64,000 nt of DNA, taken from assembly GCF_003589595.1 (NCBI RefSeq), contig NW_020654080.1, positions 296,604 through 360,603 of the forward strand. The letters run 5' to 3'. Below, one piece after another: positions 57,204 to 64,000 of this stretch; within the stretch, counting starts at the first letter, position 1, and the number at the start of each line of letters is the position of its first letter. A model generated the notes under the pieces. It ran no database searches, was not told where the DNA came from, and was given only the letters and a program-made list of their open reading frames with translations. This DNA is from Hyposmocoma kahamanoa. Its lineage: Eukaryota > Arthropoda > Insecta > Lepidoptera > Cosmopterigidae. The translations under genes were made by a program, and so were the position numbers.

Positions 57204-60200
57204 ATGCATTTTATGCACCTACCTATATTTACCGAAAAAAAGTAAATAATCGGATGAAATTATTCTATATTGCACATTAAAACTAACTAACTTTTGTGTT
57301 TGTCTCATCTTTAAATAACAATCTCTTTAAAGTTATATGGCCTTAACGGTTATATAAAGTTATATTTTAAAGTTATAAACCCTCAACTGAGGGATACCCG
57401 TGCCCAACAGTGAAACGTATAAATGGGTTGTGTTGATTATCTATTATTAATACATTTATGAGGAGCCTCGCTACTCGCAGCGTCGATGTTAAGGCGGCAA
57501 AGTTGCAAACGGCAGCGGCACGCGCCACTCGGCGCGGCGTGCGGCGGCGGCGCGGGCGCGTGCGTATTTGCGTGGGATTGCCGCAGGAAAGCGCGTGCCG
57601 CCGCTCGCCGAGGGGAAACCGTGAATCCGGTGTTTTACGCGAAAAACCCAAGGGTTTGCCGATAACGGCACTTGTGACAGCTGTCAACGGGCGATAGAGA
57701 ACAGCGTCGTTGACATCACAGCAGCTGCGGCGCGGGCGGAGGCGTGGCCTCAAGAGTTTCACTGACGTACGTTGTGTTATGTTGCACCCAAGTGCTATTT
57801 GCGCCTATGGAAAACTTTAGTTAAATATTATACAAGGTTGCTTAATCCTACAATACTCACGATTGATCCATTGCGAATAACGAGGTTAACAATACGTAAT
57901 ATTCGTAATTTTCAATAAAACTTACTTCAAGATTTGACTAAATTGGGAAAGCTCTATATTAGGTATTAGGTACAAATAAACAATAGTTCCGAGTTGATGA
58001 CCAATAAAATTTTTCCCCAGCATCATTCATCTTCCTCGAGTAAAGCCGAACTTGTTTTTGGCACGAGCCGGTTTCCACCTCCGCGGGCAAATGAGTAATG
58101 CTTACATTGTCTTACACATAATACAAAAATAATTGAGTAACTAAAAAGTAAAGGCGAATAATTGAGCCGTGTCGTCACATTTCCCATGATCGCCGCCTTA
58201 GCTTCCTTAATAAATAGGTTCCATATGTTTCCGCGCACGCTTTTGGTTTTACCTGTTTCACCACAGTATTGCAGTGTTGAATGTAATATATTACAACTTA
58301 GATCACTATTAATTTCTCAATTGACGTTGTTTAAATAGACAGTCATTTGCTTCCTTAAATTCGTACGCAATTGGGTTATTTCGTAATAAACACATAACGT
58401 GTGGTTTACTAACTAGGAACTTCCTTCCGTAGAAAATGAAAGGAAAATTATTGAAATATACAATAATTTGTCCTTATATTGTAGAGAAATTGAGGGAAAT
58501 CTCTTTTGAGTTTACGTTACTTTTCATTGTTTAATGTAGAATAAAAGTGATTATGTTTTTTGTCGCCGTTATAACAACGAGGTCATGACCTTTGTGTTTC
58601 AACATCATCAATATATGTATAGATGGCGAAGGTGCAATCAAGGGCACATCAGGATTTTGACGCTTTGGACTTTGGACCATTCTTATCACATGCGACTTAA
58701 GAGATGAATTTAAATTTTAAGTGACCTTTTACACTGAAGTAGCAGGAGCTTGTGGTATTTTTTATCAATATCTTAAGTCAAGAGATTAAACACATTCAAC
58801 GTTTTACGCATTCAGTTCATAATGCGTTCTATGTTTACGTCTAAGTAGTACCTGCCGAAATAGTACTTATCTACTTCAGTATCTAAACAGATACGCAAGT
58901 CTTTCTACTAAATTTCTCTCGTCATGCATTCTCCATCTCATTTTGCATTTAGTACATAAACATAGGCGTTGTTTAATTCAGTTGTAAGTGGGAATTTAAC
59001 ACAATCTTGCTAAAAAGTACTAATCTCAATATCAGGTGAGATTGCGGTTAAATCTTTGCCTATATATCTCAAAAAATAGATTTGCTAATTGACTACAAAC
59101 CATAATATTATTATGTGAATCATAAACAACGGTAATTATGTATTTGACGATATCACGCCGGTACGCGGCATGTGATGAGTGCAGACCGGTTTGCGCCCGC
59201 ACCGCAGGTTTCCACGGCCCGTGTCAAGGACACCGACCTTATGTACTCATAATCGTGTTACTATTCTTATGTACAGGTACTAAACCGTTACTCGATAAGT
59301 GTTTTTAACAATAAGATAGATATTTATTGACTCAAAAAGGAAGCCATTACAAATATAAACTGAATACATTGACCTACTGAATATCAAATAAATAGGAGAG
59401 AATATACTAGGCAACTAGATCGGTGTCATAGATGTCCAGTCTCCCCGTTACAATTTTGTGTAAAAATAACTATACTACATGTGATATGGAGAATATGTAT
59501 GTGTCAATAGCGTGACTTGAGACATTGCCTAAAGAAGCCCGATATTGTATAGAATGATTATATACAGTGTCTGAATTACACCCATTGTCGTTAACCTGTA
59601 CATAATAATTGTGTGTACACTTGAGCGAGAGTATTATATTACCATTTAAATATCGCGGCATCGCACAATACTGTATCCATTATTAGGGACCTTTATAAGA
59701 TTTTTATATATGTTCTGTGTTATAATAGTCCAATGTTAAGAGACTTTTGACTACGGCTAGTTTACAGTGAAGTTTCTTTATCTTTACAAAATCCTCACTT
59801 ATACAAATGCGTTCTTTGATTGAATATGTTCTTGATGTATCGTTGGGCTGATTTGCCCCAGCCGAGTCGTGGGAAATAAGGAAATCGAGTTTAAACACTA
59901 ATGGGTGGTGCGAATTATGATGTTTTCAAAGCACAGATACATGTGATGTCGAGTGTTATTAATTACTATGCAGATTATGCGCAGCGAGCCGAGTGCGGTA
60001 TTCCACGATACGATGGAAGATAATAACGAACAATTATCATGTCCGTGCTATACACAATATCTAAGTGATGGTTGTTTTTATTTTTTGTTTGTTTACTAAT
60101 GTGGCCATTGGTTGAGGAAACCAATAAGACGGCTGACAAGCCGGAATCTACGCTTTGAATGAAGCATAGAAAAAAAGCAGGTTGGGTTTTAATATTTAAT

Positions 60201-62624
60201 TCATACTCGAAAAAAAAACCATATGGGTTTTAATACACAGTTACATAGTGAAGAAAAGAATGCGACGCGCTCTTATATTTTTTGACACCTAAAAACCTGG
60301 CCTTCGCAAATAGGGGGATGAATGATAATGCCCTGGAGTCCAATTTTCACGCGATAAAGAAAATCACAGTAGAGAAATTTTGTGGTGGATATCGATCATC
60401 ATTATTATTTTCAGAATTTGACGATAAACAATAAGTCCACAGTCGGTGTCCCCTCTGTTCAGGGGGGTCAGAGGCAGTAGATATGGGTGTCGCACGGGAA
60501 GTCGTCTGAAAATAAAAAGCATCATTCTCTTTGCTTGGCAAATTGTCGACACAAACAACGCAACGTTGCGTTTCATTACATTCAGTTATTTCAATCTAAA
60601 GCTTGACAACTTGTGTTTAAACAATCGTCACAACTTGAATTTAGTACATTATGTCATAAGAGGTAAGCAGGCAATTACGAACAGATGGACATTTGGAAAT
60701 TAAAGGCCCGAATATTGTAACTGTTGCTCTGCCTGCGTGGCATATAATGTTTTTAATCACACTTGCGAGAAAGTCGAAAAAAAAAAGGAAATTAGACTTA
60801 ACAACGTCATATAAATGTTCACAAACTTTTGAGTATCTCGAATAAATCCTATAAGTGTAAAGAATAATTACTTTTCAGGATATTTTCATTTACAATGCAT
60901 TTACGTATGAATAACCATATCTTTTAAATTAATAAAATGTCATGATAAAAAAATATAAATGAAATAAAGCAGACTGAATTTATATTACTTCTTATGAATT
61001 AAATTAAAAAGTCTACTGCAATTTGGGGTCAGGGCGTAAGGTCTACTAAGGTTCGAGGCTCCCTCGAGCGTAGAAATTAAATAAGTAATTACTGCCCTAC
61101 CGCCGCATGATATAAATACTGCCTATCTTTGCTGCACATAAAAGCAAGTGTGATGAAAAATAATTGTTACGCTATCTTAATAAAGATTTTGATCTCTACT
61201 GGTAAGTAGGAGCATGGGGAAACGGCCGTAAAAAACTATTCTGTGTAAATAGGTACATAGAACATTTTTTGTGATTTTAATGACATTATCGCAATTAAAA
61301 TAATTGGCTCCGGGTTTTTCTTCTCACTGAGTCCACCAAGATACCGCCAAGTATAAACTAAAAAGTGTTGCCTGTTGTTTAATTTTACCTGTTACTTCTA
61401 CAATGATACTGGGGATCAAGTGTAGACCCCGATAAAAAAATAAAAATAATAAACTAATAAAAAAATCATCGGCTCCGTTCAGAGGACATTGAACGGGCAA
61501 GCACAGTGCAGGGTTTTCCACCACTTGCCTCGCGCTTCTCGCCTCTGTTTCCCCGGCATCGCCTGCACAGCCGCTGTCACGCTCCACCGATGCTAATCGA
61601 TTTCCATTCACATTGTCTTCGCAGACTTATTTCGACCACTGATCGTGATTAGACTCCGAATCAGAAAGCTTGTATCACATAAAAATGCTATATTTCTAAG
61701 CCGAAAAGTTGACGCTCCAGGGAATTTTAAATGCAAATAGTAGTATTGGAAGGCATCAGATCATTTCAAGCGTACGGCTGACTTTCAGAGTACTGTCTGT
61801 CAGGTCAGCATTTGGTTTTATCTTTGGCGTTTGAATCCCAATTTGTGCTCCACGATGCTACAATTACGATTATGACACAAGAAAAAGTATTAAAACTACA
61901 GAAAGGAGAAATTTTGCAAGCAATGTAATAAGGTAGTCGATAAAATTAAATAGAATTATTGTTATTGTGTTCATGTCATCATTTTAACATCGCTTCGCCA
62001 GCGAAACCTCTCCGTTGTGGTGCCAGCGTTCCCCCGCGCGGTGCGCAGACGCCACTGGCGACGTAATTTCCGCCTATTTCACGCGCCGGCGCCCTCGCGC
62101 CCGCGTCGATCGCCTATCAATGAACGACTCGCCACGATGTGGGTTCTCACGGTGAAATCGAGCTCAAATGGGGATCCCAGTTAATTAATTGGTCATACTT
62201 CGACGATGTCTTTTTGTTAGCAGCGGGTAGGTGACAGTTAATTTAGTATTTGTGCTGTTCGATTTGTTATATTTGGTGCCAGATTTCGGTGACGCCGAGT
62301 GCATCGGTTGAGTTTGCATGATGTCAGCGAAAATCCAAACACGAAAAATCGTCGGGGTCTGTATTATTTTTTACAAAAACTGTTACATACGAAAAAAGTA
62401 AGTTATAGTCAATGGTCTTTGGCACATTTTTCATTTGGCTTTGGTCTACTTTTCGAGGCTGAGAAATGGCAAGGCGCAGTAAGTGGCAATTGTGGCGTTA
62501 CCTTTGTATTTTTAATATTGCCGTTCTAATGTGACCTGCGAGGACGACGTAGTACTGACGGTGCGACAAATGTACCTTTTCGGGCCCCACAGCGTGGACT
62601 GGCTAATTTTAGCTTCGATATAAG
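57204..62624. other. No gene recognised
   Basis: GC- and CpG-rich blocks at 57455-57740 and 61985-62110 stand out and could be regulatory or promoter-like. The frames in them (57373-57762 minus, 57458-57697 plus) are composition artefacts. The minus-strand frame 61324-61611 is not recognisable. The rest is AT-rich. Confidence 0.3.
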
Positions 62625-63002
62625 TGGCTCTAAATAAACTTCTGTGTTTTATTCTTTATTTATAAAAAGTAATCATTAATTATTAAATTGTATTATAATA
62701 TTGATCGGTGGACACATCAAATTTCTTAAACAATGGCAAGACGTTAGGAGGCACATTCATAGGCACTTTTTTATAATGAATTATTATGTTATTACACAAT
62801 TCGAAGATTTTCAACACGTATTTTGCAGAGTCAACGATGATATTTCAATGAAATTATTATTTTTTAAAGAGAACGAAAGTAATGACAGTGAAGTCGGCCA
62901 CGAAGCGATAACCAACTAGGATTTCATCTGGCAGGAAAGCTCGGCGGCGGCATCGAAGACGCTCCGCAGCAGCCGACGGACGGCGCCGACCCGGACCGAG
63001 GC
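62625..63002 (-). other. Probable 3' UTR and polyadenylation region of the TLDc gene
   Basis: Downstream of the TLDc stop codon on the minus strand there is a short GC-rich stretch and then AT-rich sequence. Two AATAAA hexamers (minus strand) lie at 62655-62660 and 62648-62653, giving a predicted 3' UTR of roughly 350-380 nt. The open frame at 62701-62919 on the plus strand matches nothing I recognise and is treated as chance. Confidence 0.45.
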
Positions 63003-63737
63003 CTAGCCGTGTTTATAGGTGAAGACCTCGTAGTCCCTGACGGTGAAGTTGTAGTCGTGCACCAGGCTGGCGGGCGCGCCGCTCTCGCCGTACGAGTGCA
63101 GGTTGCTGTAGCTGTCGCTGTTCGCGTTGCAGTTGGACGCCAGCAGCAGGTCGGCGCCGGCGCCGAAGATGGGCCCGCAGCTGCAAGGAGACGGGCGTTG
63201 GCGGCGAGGCGGCGGCGGCCGCCAGCCGACTGGAAGGGCACTGACTCGGGGTGGTAGCACAGCGCCACGGGCTTCTTGAGCAGCGCGTACTTGGCGGGCT
63301 TGAGCGGCGGCTCGGGCAGCGCGAACAGGAAGGCGCGCTCGGCCGGCAGGTAGCCGCCGGCGCCGCCCGCCACCCACGCCGCCTCGGAGAAGCCGCCCAC
63401 CACCTGCGGCAGACGCGGTCAGCGGTGCGGGGCGCGGGGCGGGGGCGGCCGCGGCCACGCGCCTACCTCGCCGCGCTGCGTGAGCACCAGCAGCAGCACG
63501 GGCGCCACGCCGTCGCAGTTGGCGTGGAAGGCGGCCGCCGCGAAGCCCGCGGCCGACGCGCGGTGCACCAGCCGCCACTGCGCCTTCGGCGTGCCGCACC
63601 TGCACAGCGGCGCGTCAGTCGGGAACCGCGCACCGACCGGGGCGTCGCTTCGATCTCACCAGTTGTTGATGACCGCTTGGAAGGCGCTCTTGTCCTGCTG
63701 CAGAATCAGCGAACCCGCGAACATGTTCACTGCCAAC
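63003..63737 (-). CDS. TLDc-domain protein, C-terminal four exons (partial)
   Basis: Four exons on the minus strand, in transcript order 63737-63660, 63599-63467, 63403-63246 and 63180-63003 (stop TAG). They total 547 nt and join in one frame to give 181 residues. Acceptors are ...TTACAG, ...GTGCAG, ...CCGCAG and ...TTGCAG. Donors are TG|GTGAGA, GAG|GTAGGC and GA|GTCAGT; the last is weak at the exon side. The peptide reads as a nearly whole TLDc domain: a core strand LAVNMFAGSLILQQDKSAF, WRLVHRASAAGF, FHANCDG, a VVGGFSEAAW strand, an AFLFALPEPP strand, then CGPIFGAGADLLLASNCN, DSYSNLHSYGE and the C-terminal FTVRDYEVFTYKHG. TLDc proteins are linked to oxidative-stress resistance and V-ATPase regulation; whether this one does either is unknown. 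The SYSNL...SYG form does not look like OXR1/NCOA7, TBC1D24 or MEAK7, so no symbol is given. Exons are strikingly GC-rich against AT-rich surroundings. The 5' part lies beyond 64000. Confidence 0.9.
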
Positions 63738-64000
63738 CTGTAACGGAAATTGCAGAATGTTGCAAGTCACGATTTACACTGATCAACGAAATAGTGCTCG
63801 GAAGTAATAGAGATAAATGCAGTGTGTTTTTTAACTCCGACAATCCCTATTATACCATCACCCTATTGCACCCTATTGTACTCGTTCTATGAGACACTAT
63901 CACCCTATTGCAGTTCCCTTAGCGAGGACTAACTATAGACAAAATAGTTTTCTATGTAGAGCTAGCAAGAGCTTGGATGGTGTGCTGAGCAATCGTGACC
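63738..64000 (-). other. Intron (partial) upstream of the TLDc exons
   Basis: On the minus strand this precedes the acceptor of the first visible TLDc exon. I find no further exon with usable splice sites and domain-like content. A small direct repeat (CACCCTATTG) recurs three times at 63859-63911. The plus-strand open frame over 63251-63892 is the antisense shadow of the GC-rich exons. Confidence 0.4.

Noticed and set aside
57373..57762. 129-codon minus-strand and overlapping plus-strand frames
   Set aside because: They lie in a CpG-rich block where stop codons are rare; no domain or splice context supports them.
63003..63605. Single continuous 200-codon minus-strand frame
   Set aside because: It reads the middle exons in the wrong frame as alanine/arginine-rich sequence. 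The spliced model restores a TLDc domain; only the last exon is shared.
63251..63892. 213-codon plus-strand frame at the right end
   Set aside because: It is the antisense shadow of GC-rich TLDc exons; the minus-strand exons have splice sites and domain motifs.

Overview
This is a 64-kb piece of an insect nuclear genome, most probably a moth or butterfly (Lepidoptera). It is AT-rich, has spliced rather than operonic coding sequence, and is dense in decayed transposons. Several repeats look like families common in lepidopteran genomes: LINE 3' ends containing 'CTGCCTACCCC', 'CACTGCTGGACATAGGCCTCC' or 'GGCCAGCGTGGTGGACT', and tails of TTTGAC or GAATTT. The repeat assignments come from recognition, not from a database search. 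A 400-base assembly gap lies at 33062-33461.

Only one host gene is well supported. At the right end on the minus strand (63003-63737), four GC-rich exons separated by introns of 60, 63 and 65 bp splice in frame into the C-terminal 181 residues of a TLDc-domain protein. Its upstream exons lie beyond the window, and two AATAAA signals near 62650 probably end its transcript. The remaining 62 kb is intergenic or intronic sequence of unknown ownership.

Layout. 1-5 kb: a degenerate tandem repeat, a Jockey-superfamily-like reverse transcriptase (RT) fragment, a Penelope-like RT/GIY-YIG fragment and a LINE tail. 5-14 kb: mostly unassigned, with a GC-rich fold-back at 10.6 kb. 14-19 kb: a hAT-like miniature element, a tRNA-derived SINE with target duplication, and LINE tails. 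20-23 kb: a retroelement graveyard with an RT fragment, a restriction-endonuclease-like retroelement ORF, and a repeat with a LINE tail inserted in it. 23.76-28.34 kb: a segment bounded by 41-bp inverted repeats, possibly flanked by TTAA, containing a 1-kb RTE-like fragment, an inverted SINE pair, a palindromic element and two possible old exon remnants. 28-40 kb: further LINE fragments, palindromic-element copies, the gap and a hAT transposase remnant. 40-63 kb: sparse LINE, SINE and satellite-like pieces plus unassigned sequence.

The most interesting non-gene signal is a roughly 160-185 bp palindromic element. Copies at 27013-27171 and 49950-50132 each have perfect 12-bp target duplications and carry complementary deletions of one long palindrome. 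They contain a GAAACGTC core like that of Penelope-element terminal ribozymes. The second is the 4.6-kb inverted-repeat-bounded segment.
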